Shown here piece after piece: positions 33,112 through 41,841 of a stretch of DNA of 64,000 nucleotides. The notes under the pieces are model-generated. The model worked only from the letters and a program-made list of their open reading frames with translations. It was not told the DNA's origin and did not search any database. A program made the translations under genes and the position numbers. This stretch comes from an uncultured Oscillospiraceae bacterium (GTDB taxonomy: Bacteria; Bacillota; Clostridia; Oscillospirales; Ruminococcaceae): positions 94,532 through 158,531 of the forward strand of contig CAJJZS010000005.1 of assembly GCA_905197685.1 (NCBI GenBank), in the 5' to 3' direction. Position 1 is the stretch's first letter. Each line of letters begins with the position of its first letter.

Positions 33112-33999
33112 ATGGAAAAACAAACATTCAGAGAAAAAATAACCCCGTTTTTGATGGAAACACTGGGCGGATTTTTGGTGGCGGTGGCAATTGACAGCTT
33201 TGCGGTCAACGCGGCTTTTCCGATGACGGGATTTTCGGGAATTGCGCTGATTTTTAACCGCCTGCTGGGAATGCCCATCGGCGTCACCATTGTTCTGCTC
33301 AACATTCCGCTTGCGTTTTTATGTTATAAAATGCTTGGAAAAGGGTTTTTCCTGCGCTCGATTCGCTGCATGATTATTTCGTCCTTTTTCATAGATTATC
33401 TTTGCCCGATGTTGCCGGCATATAACGGCAGCCGCCTGCTTGCTGCCCTGTGTACCGGTGTTATCTCCGGTTTGGGATATGCGCTGATTTATATGCAAAA
33501 CTCCTCCACCGGCGGCGCAGACTTTGTGGTGATGGCGTTAAAGGTGGTTCGTCCTCACCTGTCGCTGGGAAAGCTTGCCTTCCTCACCGATTTTGTGATT
33601 GTTATGACCGGCGGTATCCTGTTTAAAGATGTGGACGGCGTCATTTACGGCATGATTGTCAACTTTATCTTTGCCGCAGTGATTGATAAGGTGATGTACG
33701 GCGCAAACTCCGGCAAGCTTGCGCTGATTGTCACCGAACACGGACAGCTGATTTCCAAAACAATCGACGATACCTGCAAACGCGGCTGCACCCTGCTGAA
33801 GGCTGCGGGCGGCTACAAGGGGGACGAAAAGCAGGTTGTGATGTGCGCCTGCTCCGACAAACAGATGTACGGGGTGCAGCAGGCGGTGAAGGCGGCGGAC
33901 CCGGCTTCCTTTATGGTGGTGCTGGAATCCAATGAGGTACACGGCGAAGGCTTTCGCAACATACAAATCGGCGACTCCGAGAAAGAAAACAGCCGCTGA
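33112..33999 (+). CDS. YitT family membrane protein
   Basis: A 295-residue protein with five to six helices (residues about 15-200) and a cytoplasmic C-terminal DUF2179 domain. The signature GGFLVAVAIDSFAVNAAFPMTGFSGIAL (about 19-46), GVISGLGYALIYMQNSSTGGADF (about 117-139) and the tail ALIVTEHGQLISKTIDDTCKRGCTLLKAAGGYKG match the YitT/DUF161 family. Function is unknown. The start at 33112 has GGGAGGA. It lies behind the short terminated leader described above. Confidence 0.92.
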   Translation: MEKQTFREKITPFLMETLGGFLVAVAIDSFAVNAAFPMTGFSGIALIFNRLLGMPIGVTIVLLNIPLAFLCYKMLGKGFFLRSIRCMIISSFFIDYLCPMLPAYNGSRLLAALCTGVISGLGYALIYMQNSSTGGADFVVMALKVVRPHLSLGKLAFLTDFVIVMTGGILFKDVDGVIYGMIVNFIFAAVIDKVMYGANSGKLALIVTEHGQLISKTIDDTCKRGCTLLKAAGGYKGDEKQVVMCACSDKQMYGVQQAVKAADPASFMVVLESNEVHGEGFRNIQIGDSEKENSR

Positions 34000-34550
34000 T
34001 TTGCTTAAAATCGCGCGTTTTCGCAAGGAAAGGGGCGAAATTAAACGGAATTTCATTCTAAAGAAAAAGCAGAATCGGAAAAAAACAAATTTATCTGAAT
34101 TTTATGCCGGAAAAGTGTTCCAAAAAAAAGGAATTTGTGGTATATTGTACTTAAATAGGATGCCGCTTGTTTTCTGACTTTTTACCTCTGAACATTCATG
34201 ACGAAAAAAAACGTTTTTTTCTGGTTATTTTGCTTAAAAAAATCGGAAGGTTCCAGAAAAAGCCGCCTGCCTTTGGTTTAAACTGATAGGAATGTTTAAA
34301 AAAATTATATCTTTTGTATAATTTGGGGCTTTTTATGCAAAAAAATATTTTTGCATGAAAACTTGCAAAACGGGGTCAATGGTGATACATTAAACACGCA
34401 GCAATTTTTAAACAAAGAAAATAACAGGATGATACGCAAAAGCGTTTCTCAAACAGAACGGGACTTTCCCGCAAAACAAACCGCAGCCGCGGAAAGGAAA
34501 ACCGGCTCTGTTTTCTAAATTTCAGCAATACAAATCGGGAGGGAATCAAA
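34000..34550 (+). promoter_or_regulatory. Long leader/promoter region of the glutamate fermentation operon
   Basis: Some 550 bp with no gene. Two weak promoter candidates are visible: TTCCAA-17-TATATT near 34119-34147, and TATAAT at 34317-34322 with a poor -35. Just downstream of the second is a perfect inverted repeat, ATGCAAAAA-AATA-TTTTTGCAT (34335-34356), then CTTGCAAAACGGGGTCAATGGTGA, which echoes the paired repeats at 9.5 and 31 kb. No cobalamin riboswitch box was seen, although the operon encodes a B12 enzyme. A good GGGAGGGA site precedes 34551. Confidence 0.45.
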
Positions 34551-35390
34551 ATGAGAGAGATTAGTGCGAAGGAGATTACCGCGCAGGTAAAGCGTCTTTG
34601 CATGGAAGCAAACTCCTATCTCCCTGAGGATATCAAGGAGAAAATTTGCAAAAGCGAACAGGACGAACCGTGGGATTTGGCAAAAAACATTCTGGGAATC
34701 ATTCGTGAGAACTATCTGATTGCAGAAGAAAGCTATGTTCCGGTTTGTCAGGACACCGGCGTTGCCTGTGTTTTTGTGGAAATCGGTCAGGAAGTACACG
34801 TAGACGGCAACCTGGAGGACGCAATCAACGAGGGCGTCAGACAGGGTTACACCGAAGGCTGCCTGCGTAAATCGGTAGTCAGAGACCCGCTGGACCGTGT
34901 AAACACAACCGACAACACCCCTGCCATGATTTACTATGACATCGTTCCGGGCGACGGCTTTAAGCTGACTGTGGCTCCGAAAGGCTTCGGCAGCGAGAAC
35001 ATGAGCCAGATTAAGATGCTCAAACCGTCCGACGGTTTGGAAGGCGTAAAAGCCTTTATCTTAAAAGCGGTAGAGGATGCAGGTCCGAACCCATGTCCTC
35101 CGATTGTAGTGGGCGTAGGCATCGGCGGCACCTTTGACAAAGCGGCTCTGCTTGCCAAAAAAGCATTGATGAGAAACACAAGCGTGCGCAACGCAGACCC
35201 GTTCTATGCTCAGTTAGAGGAAGAAATGCTGGAAAAAATCAACGCTTTGGGTATCGGTCCTCAGGGCGTAGGCGGAAAGACAACCGCGCTGGCAGTCAAT
35301 ATCGAAAAGATGCCGACCCATATTGCCGGTCTTCCGATTGCAGTCAACATCAACTGCCATGTAACGCGTCATAAATCTGTAGAGTTATAA
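34551..35390 (+). CDS. Class I fumarase-type hydratase, alpha subunit (probable mesaconase)
   Basis: A 279-residue Fe-S hydro-lyase subunit (fumarase class I N-terminal type, as TtdA). Cluster and family marks are VCQDTGVACVFVEIG (residues 65-79), NTTDNTPAMIYYDIVPGD, GSENMSQIKML and PCPPIVVGVGIGGTFDKAALLAKKAL. The family covers fumarase, tartrate dehydratase and mesaconase. Its place at the head of a glutamate mutase and methylaspartase operon points to mesaconate hydration to (S)-citramalate (inference). The beta subunit follows after 12 bp. Confidence 0.9.
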   Translation: MREISAKEITAQVKRLCMEANSYLPEDIKEKICKSEQDEPWDLAKNILGIIRENYLIAEESYVPVCQDTGVACVFVEIGQEVHVDGNLEDAINEGVRQGYTEGCLRKSVVRDPLDRVNTTDNTPAMIYYDIVPGDGFKLTVAPKGFGSENMSQIKMLKPSDGLEGVKAFILKAVEDAGPNPCPPIVVGVGIGGTFDKAALLAKKALMRNTSVRNADPFYAQLEEEMLEKINALGIGPQGVGGKTTALAVNIEKMPTHIAGLPIAVNINCHVTRHKSVEL

Positions 35391-35402
35391 GAGGAGAAAG
35401 TT

Positions 35403-35960
35403 ATGGAAAAGAGAGTAACAACTCCACTTACCTTAGAGCAGGTAAAAGACTTAAAATGTGGAGACAGCGTACTGATTTCAGGAGTTATTTATACCGCAAG
35501 AGACGCAGCTCACAAACGTCTGTGCGAATTGGTGGAACAGGGCAAAGAACTGCCGTTTGACCCGACAGATTCCGTGATTTACTATGTAGGTCCGGCTCCG
35601 GCAAAGGGCGACCAGGTTATCGGTTCCGCAGGTCCTACCACCAGCTACCGTATGGACGCTTATTCCCCGACCATGATTAAGCTTGGTCAGAGAGGCATGA
35701 TCGGCAAGGGCAAGAGAAGCCCGGAAGTTATCGCAGCCATGAAAGAACACGGCGCGGTTTACTTCGGCGCAATCGGCGGAGCAGGCGCTCTGCTGTCCCG
35801 CTGCATCAAAAAGGCAGAGGTCATCGCATACGAAGATTTGGGAGCAGAGGCGCTCAGACGCCTGGAAGTAGAGGATTTGCCGGCATTCGTTATCATCGAC
35901 TGCGAGGGCAACAACCTGTACGAAACAGGAAGAGCGGAGTACCTGGAATCCCTTCGATAA
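35403..35960 (+). CDS. Class I fumarase-type hydratase, beta subunit (probable mesaconase)
   Basis: A 185-residue swivelling domain partner of the alpha subunit. It shows LKCGDSVLISGVIYTARDAAHKRL (about 14-37), YVGPAP, GPTTSYRMD and the MIGKGKRS loop, with the catalytic-site region AYFGAIGGAGAL in slightly varied form (VYFGAIGGAGAL). It is a split gene as in tartrate dehydratase and clostridial mesaconase. The start at 35403 has a GAGGAGAAAG site. It works with the alpha subunit as a heteromer carrying one [4Fe-4S] cluster. Confidence 0.9.
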   Translation: MEKRVTTPLTLEQVKDLKCGDSVLISGVIYTARDAAHKRLCELVEQGKELPFDPTDSVIYYVGPAPAKGDQVIGSAGPTTSYRMDAYSPTMIKLGQRGMIGKGKRSPEVIAAMKEHGAVYFGAIGGAGALLSRCIKKAEVIAYEDLGAEALRRLEVEDLPAFVIIDCEGNNLYETGRAEYLESLR

Positions 35961-36005
35961 TTTCGGATAAAATTCGGAAAACTTTGATAAGAGGTGCAAG
36001 AAAAA

Positions 36006-36419
36006 ATGGAAAAGAAGAAACTGGTTCTCGGCGTTATCGGCGCAGATTGCCATGCAGTAGGCAACACCATTCTCAACCGCGCATTTTTGGATGCGGGATT
36101 TGACGTAACAAACTTGGGCGTTCTGGTTCCGCAGGACGAATTTATTAAAGCGGCAGTCGAGGTCGGCGCAGATGCAATCGTTGTTTCCTCCCTGTACGGT
36201 CAGGGCGAAATCGACTGCACCGGTATGAGAGAAAAATGCGACGAAGCAGGCTTAAAAGGAATCCTGCTGTATGCCGGCGGCAACCTGGTAGTCGGAAAAG
36301 TTCCGGTAGAAGAGATTGAAAGACGCTATAAAGCGATGGGCTTTGACAGAGCGTTCGGACCGGGTACCGACCCGCAGGTTACCATCAAATTCCTCAAACA
36401 GGATCTGGGCGTAGAATAA
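36006..36419 (+). CDS. glmS: Glutamate mutase sigma (S) subunit
   Basis: A 137-residue cobalamin-binding subunit, the same length as the Clostridium tetanomorphum and C. cochlearium proteins. The base-off B12 motif DxHxxG is intact (Asp14, His16, Gly19). GSS-type residues for the nucleotide tail follow (VVSSLYGQGE, YAGGNLVVG). With GlmE it isomerises L-glutamate to threo-3-methylaspartate using adenosylcobalamin. The ATG at 36006 is chosen (GAGGTG nine bases before); a GTG at 35994 is possible. Confidence 0.97.
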   Translation: MEKKKLVLGVIGADCHAVGNTILNRAFLDAGFDVTNLGVLVPQDEFIKAAVEVGADAIVVSSLYGQGEIDCTGMREKCDEAGLKGILLYAGGNLVVGKVPVEEIERRYKAMGFDRAFGPGTDPQVTIKFLKQDLGVE

Positions 36420-36464
36420 GGCTTCATAACAGCGACAAGAGAAACTTCAAAGAAGGTGAAGGCA

Positions 36465-37856
36465 ATGAAGCCTGTTTTACTGATAGATTTTGGAAGCACT
36501 TACACAAAAATTACAGCCGTTGATGTGGACGAAGAAAAGATACTGGGAACTGCGCAGAGCTACACCACCATCGAAACGGACATCATTAACGGACTGAACA
36601 ATGCGCTGGCAATTTTAAAAGAAAAAATCGGCGATATTTCCTTTGCGGAGCAGTATGCCTGCTCCTCTGCTGCCGGAGGATTGCGCATGGTTGCAATCGG
36701 TCTGGTTCCCGAGCTTACGGCAAAGGCTGCAAGACAGGCGTCATTGGGCGCGGGAGCAAAGGTTATCAAAACCTATTCCTACGAGCTGACCGAGTCGGAT
36801 TTGCGGGAGATTGATGAGATTAACCCGGATATCTGCCTGCTGACCGGCGGCACCGACGGCGGAAACAAGGAAAATATTGTCTTTAATGCGCAAATGCTGG
36901 CGCGCTCCCAAAAAAATTTCCCGATTATTATTGCGGGCAACCGCAACTGCGCAGACAAATGCGAGGAAATTTTAAAGGATAAACAAACCTATGTTTGCGA
37001 AAACGTAATGCCGAGACTGGATATCCCGAACGTGGAGCCGGTTCAGCAGAAAATCCGCAGCATCTTTTTGGAGCAGATTGTAAAGGCAAAGGGACTGAGC
37101 AACGCCCAGCAGCTGATTCAGGGCATTTTGATGCCGACCCCTTCCGCCATGCTGACAGCGATGAAGCTGCTTGCAAAAGGAACCCAGACCGAGGAGGGAA
37201 TCGGCGACCTTGTAGGCGTCGATTTGGGCGGCGCAACAACCGATATTTACTCGATGTCTTTCGGTCTGCCGACCATGGGAATGACCGCTTTAAAGGGACT
37301 GCGGGAAGAATATGCAAAGCGTACCGTTGAGGGTGACATCGGTATGCGCTACAGCATTCACGGCATTGTGGATGCAACCGATATGATGAGAGTGTCGGAA
37401 CTGTCCGGTTTAAGCGAAGAACGCTGCCGGGAACTGGTAGATTATCTGGGAACCCACACCGATGTGGTTCCGGGCGACGATGACAAGGAACTGGAAGCGA
37501 TTGACTTTGCGCTGGCTTCCCTTGCAATCGAAACTGCCGTTACCCGCCATGCAGGAAAACTGGAGCAGTTCTATTCGCCGATGGGCATCAACTATATTCA
37601 GACAGGAAAAGACCTGACAGCAGTAAAAACAGTAATCGTGACCGGAGGCGCGCTGATTCACACCAAGAGAACCGCGCAGATTGCTTCTCACGCGCTGTTT
37701 AAGCCGGAGGACCCGTTCTCCTTAAAACCGAAGGACGCTCAGGTTCTGGTGGACAGAAAATATATCCTTGCTGCGATGGGACTTCTCAGTACAGAGTATC
37801 CTGATGTTGCATTGAGAATCATGAAAAAGGAGTTAGTGAAAGATGGAACTCATTGA
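36465..37856 (+). CDS. glmL: Glutamate mutase reactivating ATPase GlmL/MutL
   Basis: A 463-residue ASKHA-fold ATPase. The phosphate loop LLIDFGSTYTKITAVDVD lies at the N-terminus; GGTDGGNKENI, VGVDLGGATTDIYS (about 257-270) and VTGGALIH are further ATP-site segments. It is the usual partner between the S and E genes and is thought to exchange damaged cobalamin. The ATG at 36465 fits the site GAAGGTGAA better than the GTG at 36456. Its 3' end overlaps glmE by 14 bp. Confidence 0.95.
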   Translation: MKPVLLIDFGSTYTKITAVDVDEEKILGTAQSYTTIETDIINGLNNALAILKEKIGDISFAEQYACSSAAGGLRMVAIGLVPELTAKAARQASLGAGAKVIKTYSYELTESDLREIDEINPDICLLTGGTDGGNKENIVFNAQMLARSQKNFPIIIAGNRNCADKCEEILKDKQTYVCENVMPRLDIPNVEPVQQKIRSIFLEQIVKAKGLSNAQQLIQGILMPTPSAMLTAMKLLAKGTQTEEGIGDLVGVDLGGATTDIYSMSFGLPTMGMTALKGLREEYAKRTVEGDIGMRYSIHGIVDATDMMRVSELSGLSEERCRELVDYLGTHTDVVPGDDDKELEAIDFALASLAIETAVTRHAGKLEQFYSPMGINYIQTGKDLTAVKTVIVTGGALIHTKRTAQIASHALFKPEDPFSLKPKDAQVLVDRKYILAAMGLLSTEYPDVALRIMKKELVKDGTH

Positions 37857-39318
37857 TATTAAAAATAAAAAATGGTCCGACGACGAATTTTACAAAGTTC
37901 GTAAAGAAGTCCTGGCTACCTGGGAAACCGGAAAAGAAGTAGACCTGGACGAAGCAATCGCTTATCAGAAATCCCTGCCGGAACATAAGATTTTCTCCAA
38001 CAAGCTCAACAAGGCAAAAAAAGAGGGCGTTACCCTGGTACAGCCCCGCGCAGGCGTTGGTCTGATTGAAAATCACATCGAGCTGCTCAAACATCTTCAG
38101 GACGAAGGCGGCGCAGACCTGCTGCCGACCACCATCGACTCCTATACCCGTCAGAACCAGTATGAAAACTGCGCAGAAGGTATCAGACGAGAAAAAGAAG
38201 GAATGGCTAACGGCAACTTCCACCCGTTCCTCAACGGCTTCCCGGCTGTAAACCACGGCGTACACGGCTGCCGTCAGGTTGTTGAAGCGCTGGACACCCC
38301 GCTTCAGGTAAGACACGGCACACCGGACGCAAGACTGCTGACCGAAATCGCTTACGCAGGCGGCTTTACCTCCTACGAAGGCGGCGGTATTTCTTACAAC
38401 ATTCCATACGCAAAAAATATTCCGATTGAACAGACCATGAGAGACTGGCAGTATGTTGACCGTCTGACCGGCATCTATGAAGAGGCAGGCGTTGCAATCA
38501 ACCGTGAGCCATACGGTCCTTTGACCGGCACACTGGTTCCGCCGTGTATCTCCCACGCTGTTGCAATCATCGAAGCTTTGGCAGCAGCAGAACAGGGCGT
38601 TAAAAACATCACCGTAGGCTACGGTCAGCTGGGCAACCAGATTCAGGACGTTGCGGCAATCCGCTCCCTGGACGAACTGACCGAAGAATACATGGCAAAA
38701 TTCGGTTACACCGATGTCAACATCACCACCGTTTTCCATCAGTGGATGGGCGGCTTCCCGGCTGACGAAGCAAAAGCGTTCGGCGTTATCTCCTGGGGCG
38801 CAGCTTGCGCAGCTTTGGCAAAAGCAACCAAAGTTATCGTAAAAACTCCGCACGAGGCAGCAGGCGTTCCGACCAAAGAAGCAAACGCTCAGGGTCTGCG
38901 CTGCACCAAACAGCTGACCAATATGCTGGTTGACCAGGTTACCGTAGGCAGCCGTTTTGAACACGAAAAAGAAATCATCAAGACAGAAACCAGATGTATT
39001 CTGGATAAATGTATTGCTCTGGGTCACGGCGACATCATTCTGGGCGCAATCGCAGGCATCAACGCAGGCGTTATTGATATCCCGTTCGGTCCTGCAAAAT
39101 GCAACGCAGGCATCATGCTGCCAACCCGTGACAACGACGGTGCAGTTCGTATTCTGGAAATGGGCAACCTGCCGTTTACCGATGACCTGAAGAAATTCCA
39201 CAAAGAAAAACTGGAAGAACGCGCAAAGAAAGAAAACCGCGAAGTTTCCTTCCAGATGGTAATCGACGACGTTTATGCAATCAGCAAGGGTCGTCTGGTA
39301 GGCAGACCGAAATATTAA
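37843..39318 (+). CDS. glmE: Glutamate mutase epsilon (E) subunit
   Basis: A 491-residue TIM-barrel catalytic subunit. Segments conserved in the family include PRAGVGLIENHIELLKHLQDEGGADLLPTTIDSYTRQNQY, NGFPAVNHGVHGCRQV, RHGTPDARLLTEIAYAGGFTSYEGGGISYNIPYAKN and GQLGNQIQDVAAIRSL; these hold the substrate-binding arginines and the active-site Glu. With GlmS it forms the active mutase. Codon use is very biased (CTG, GGC, AAC, ACC), a sign of very high expression. Confidence 0.97.
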   Translation: MELIDIKNKKWSDDEFYKVRKEVLATWETGKEVDLDEAIAYQKSLPEHKIFSNKLNKAKKEGVTLVQPRAGVGLIENHIELLKHLQDEGGADLLPTTIDSYTRQNQYENCAEGIRREKEGMANGNFHPFLNGFPAVNHGVHGCRQVVEALDTPLQVRHGTPDARLLTEIAYAGGFTSYEGGGISYNIPYAKNIPIEQTMRDWQYVDRLTGIYEEAGVAINREPYGPLTGTLVPPCISHAVAIIEALAAAEQGVKNITVGYGQLGNQIQDVAAIRSLDELTEEYMAKFGYTDVNITTVFHQWMGGFPADEAKAFGVISWGAACAALAKATKVIVKTPHEAAGVPTKEANAQGLRCTKQLTNMLVDQVTVGSRFEHEKEIIKTETRCILDKCIALGHGDIILGAIAGINAGVIDIPFGPAKCNAGIMLPTRDNDGAVRILEMGNLPFTDDLKKFHKEKLEERAKKENREVSFQMVIDDVYAISKGRLVGRPKY

Positions 39319-39482
39319 ACCTTACCCTGCCTTTGCCGGCAGAGCAGGAAAGTGAATTTGTCAGACAAACGGAGCAATCCGTTTCTGAAATATCCCAAAA
39401 CAGCCAATCGTTTTAATGTGATTGAGAATTGAATGCCCATCGGAAAAAGCCGTTGGGTGAAATAAGAAGGGAGATTTTTAAA

Positions 39483-40730
39483 ATGAAAATCGTAAACGTA
39501 GTATGCGCACCAGGCCGTACAGGTTTCTTCTTTGACGACCAGAAAGCAATCAAATGCGGAGCAGTATCCGACGGAGCTGCTTATGTTGGCGAAACAATGA
39601 CACCGGGCTTTAAATCTATCAGACAGGCAGGCGAATCCATCTCCGTTATGCTGGTTCTGGAAGACGGTCAGATTGCATGGGGCGACTGTGCAGCTGTTCA
39701 GTACTCCGGAGCAGGCGGTCGTGACCCGCTGTTCCTGGCAGAAGATTTCATTCCTGTAATTGATAAATACATCAAACCTGCTTTGGTAGGCAAAGAAGCA
39801 GACAACTTCAGAGAGCTGACCAAAATGATGGAAGCAATCGAAGTAGACGGCAAACGCCTGCATACCGCAATCCGTTACGGTGTTTCCCAGGCTATCCTGG
39901 ACGCAGTTGCAAAAGCAACAAAACGCCTGATGAGCGAAGTTGTTGCAGACGAATACGGCACCACCGTTTCCGAAACACCGATTCCGATCTTCACACAGTC
40001 CGGCGACAACAGATATGAAAACGCAGACAAGATGATCCTCAAAGGCGCTGCAATTCTGCCGCACGCTCTGATCAACAACGTTGAAACCAAACTGGGCAGA
40101 GACGGCTCCAAGCTCAAAGAGTACGTTTGCTGGCTGCGTGACCGTATCCTGCATCTGCGCCATGACGAATCCTACGCTCCGATCTTCCATATCGACGTAT
40201 ACGGAACCATCGGACAGGCATTCGGCGACGATAACTTCACCGCTATGGCAGATTACCTGGCAGAGCTGGAAGAAGCTGCAAAACCGTTCCACCTGAGAAT
40301 CGAAGGTCCGATGGACGCAGGTGAAAGAGAAAAACAGATGCTGTGCATGAAAGGTCTGAGAGAAGAACTGGATCGCCGCGGCATCAATGTTGAGCTGGTA
40401 GCTGACGAATGGTGCAACACCCTGGAAGACGTTATCTACTTCTGCGACAACAAAGCAGGCCATATGGCTCAGATTAAAACCCCGGACCTGGGCGGCATCA
40501 ACAACACCATCGAAGCAGTTCTGTACTGCAAAGAACACGGCTTTGGCGCATACCAGGGCGGTACCTGCAACGAAACCGACAGATCCTGCCAGGTTTGCGT
40601 TGACTGCGCAATGGCTACCAAACCGGATCAGATCCTCGCAAAACCGGGTATGGGCGTTGACGAAGGCTTCATGATTGTTTACAACGAAATGAACCGTGTT
40701 CTCGCTCTGAGAAACGCTAAAAAATGCTAA
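39483..40730 (+). CDS. mal: Methylaspartate ammonia-lyase
   Basis: A 415-residue enolase-superfamily enzyme that removes ammonia from threo-3-methylaspartate to give mesaconate. The start MKIVNVVCAPGRTGFFFDDQ is typical, as are VDVYGTIG-like FHIDVYGTIGQAF with a metal Asp, RIEGPMDAG with a metal Glu, ELVADEWCNTLED with a metal Asp, and the catalytic Lys in AQIKTPDLGGINN. Length equals that of the C. tetanomorphum enzyme within two residues. The ATG at 39483 is preferred; the frame opens at 39429 but has no site there. Confidence 0.97.
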   Translation: MKIVNVVCAPGRTGFFFDDQKAIKCGAVSDGAAYVGETMTPGFKSIRQAGESISVMLVLEDGQIAWGDCAAVQYSGAGGRDPLFLAEDFIPVIDKYIKPALVGKEADNFRELTKMMEAIEVDGKRLHTAIRYGVSQAILDAVAKATKRLMSEVVADEYGTTVSETPIPIFTQSGDNRYENADKMILKGAAILPHALINNVETKLGRDGSKLKEYVCWLRDRILHLRHDESYAPIFHIDVYGTIGQAFGDDNFTAMADYLAELEEAAKPFHLRIEGPMDAGEREKQMLCMKGLREELDRRGINVELVADEWCNTLEDVIYFCDNKAGHMAQIKTPDLGGINNTIEAVLYCKEHGFGAYQGGTCNETDRSCQVCVDCAMATKPDQILAKPGMGVDEGFMIVYNEMNRVLALRNAKKC

Positions 40731-40759
40731 TCTTCGGATTGGTCGGATAAGCTAATACT

Positions 40760-40790
40760 CGATAGGGATTCTGATTCAGAATCCCTATCG
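40760..40790 (+). terminator. Perfect intra-operon hairpin (partial terminator or RNA-processing site)
   Basis: A 14-bp perfect stem CGATAGGGATTCTG-ATT-CAGAATCCCTATCG, followed only by GCATATTTTG. The weak T tract suggests partial termination, or protection of the 3' end of the highly expressed upstream transcript. Confidence 0.6.
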
Positions 40791-40827
40791 GCATATTTTG
40801 TGAAAAAACAGGACAGGGGGCGTTTTT

Positions 40828-41802
40828 ATGTCATATCTCAGCCATTTGTACAGCATTTATTTTGCACCCAGAGGTAATGTGCGTATGGCGGAGCTTGGAA
40901 TGCAGATTGCGCAGCAATATCTGCGCCCAACCGATAAGTTAATCGGCGTAATCGGCGATGCAGGCTCGGGAAAGAGTATGCTGGTAAAAGGAATGTTCCC
41001 GGGGTTGGAGCTGACAAATGACGATGAGGGTGTCAATGTGCGCCCGCTGCCGATTTTGGAGATGTTGGACGACCCGCTGGGAATGGGACTGAGCAAACGG
41101 GGTTTTTCCCTTTTTGCCACACCTCACACCTATCATTTGGATATTCGGTTTGAGCAGGGCTTTACCCAATGCCCGCAGCTGGCGCAGGCGATTATGGCGG
41201 CGCTGAACAAGGGAAAACGGGTGGTGGTTGAGCATTTCGACCTGATTTATCCGTTTTTAAAGCGCGAAGGAAGCGACCTGCCGGTTAACGCCGATTTGAT
41301 GGTGGGCGTCGGGGAAGAAGTGATTATCACCCGCCCGGATTTGTTCGGACCGATTCCGCAGGATATTGCGAACATTGTTTACAAGTCCATTCGGTACAGA
41401 AAGATGATTCACTCTGCGGAGGATATTACCGGCTATTTCCTGTCCCACAATCACCCGGAGGACTACGAACACGCGGAGGTAAAGCACGGCTTTGTGCTTT
41501 GCTTTAAGGAAAAACCGATTGTTTCGCTGGACTTAATCGAAAGAAAGGTGAAGGCGGTTATCGAGCAGGACGTGCCGATTTCTTTCCACGATGAGGAGCA
41601 TATCAATATCGGCGATGTTGTGTACCAGTGTACCGCGCCGCGCAATCATGTCAGAAGCGCGGGAGAGATAGAGGGTTTTACGCTGATTAAGGATATTCCG
41701 TATGACCCTGTTAGAAAATGTTATCTGATTGTCGGTCTGGTCGGACAGAAGGAAGCGCCGAAGATTGGCTCGGATATTGATAAGATTGAACGAATCTACT
41801 AA
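40828..41802 (+). CDS. Uncharacterised P-loop protein of glutamate mutase operons
   Basis: A 324-residue cytoplasmic protein with a Walker A motif GDAGSGKS (residues 43-50) after a helical N-terminus. A Walker-B-like hydrophobic strand reads RVVVEHFDLIYPF (about 132-144). The second half has YFLSHNHPEDYEHAEVKHG and VYQCTAPRNHVRSAGEIEGF, with His and Cys that could bind metal. I believe relatives carry the label 'alanine-tRNA synthetase second additional domain' protein, which says nothing about function. It lies between methylaspartase and a corrinoid adenosyltransferase, so a chaperone-like or cofactor-loading role for the B12 mutase is plausible (inference). Confidence 0.75.
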   Translation: MSYLSHLYSIYFAPRGNVRMAELGMQIAQQYLRPTDKLIGVIGDAGSGKSMLVKGMFPGLELTNDDEGVNVRPLPILEMLDDPLGMGLSKRGFSLFATPHTYHLDIRFEQGFTQCPQLAQAIMAALNKGKRVVVEHFDLIYPFLKREGSDLPVNADLMVGVGEEVIITRPDLFGPIPQDIANIVYKSIRYRKMIHSAEDITGYFLSHNHPEDYEHAEVKHGFVLCFKEKPIVSLDLIERKVKAVIEQDVPISFHDEEHINIGDVVYQCTAPRNHVRSAGEIEGFTLIKDIPYDPVRKCYLIVGLVGQKEAPKIGSDIDKIERIY

Positions 41803-41841
41803 TCAAAAAACGGCGACAGATCAAAGGGAAGAGGCGATTTT

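Noticed and set aside
34000..34550. A cobalamin riboswitch before the glutamate mutase operon
   Set aside because: Expected from biology, but no B12-box-like sequence was found on the plus strand. A covariance-model search would settle it.
37819..40538. Two open frames of 460 and 407 codons antisense to glmE and mal
   Set aside because: Same cause as the ackA shadow: composition is odd, no ribosome binding site, and the sense genes are full-length known enzymes.
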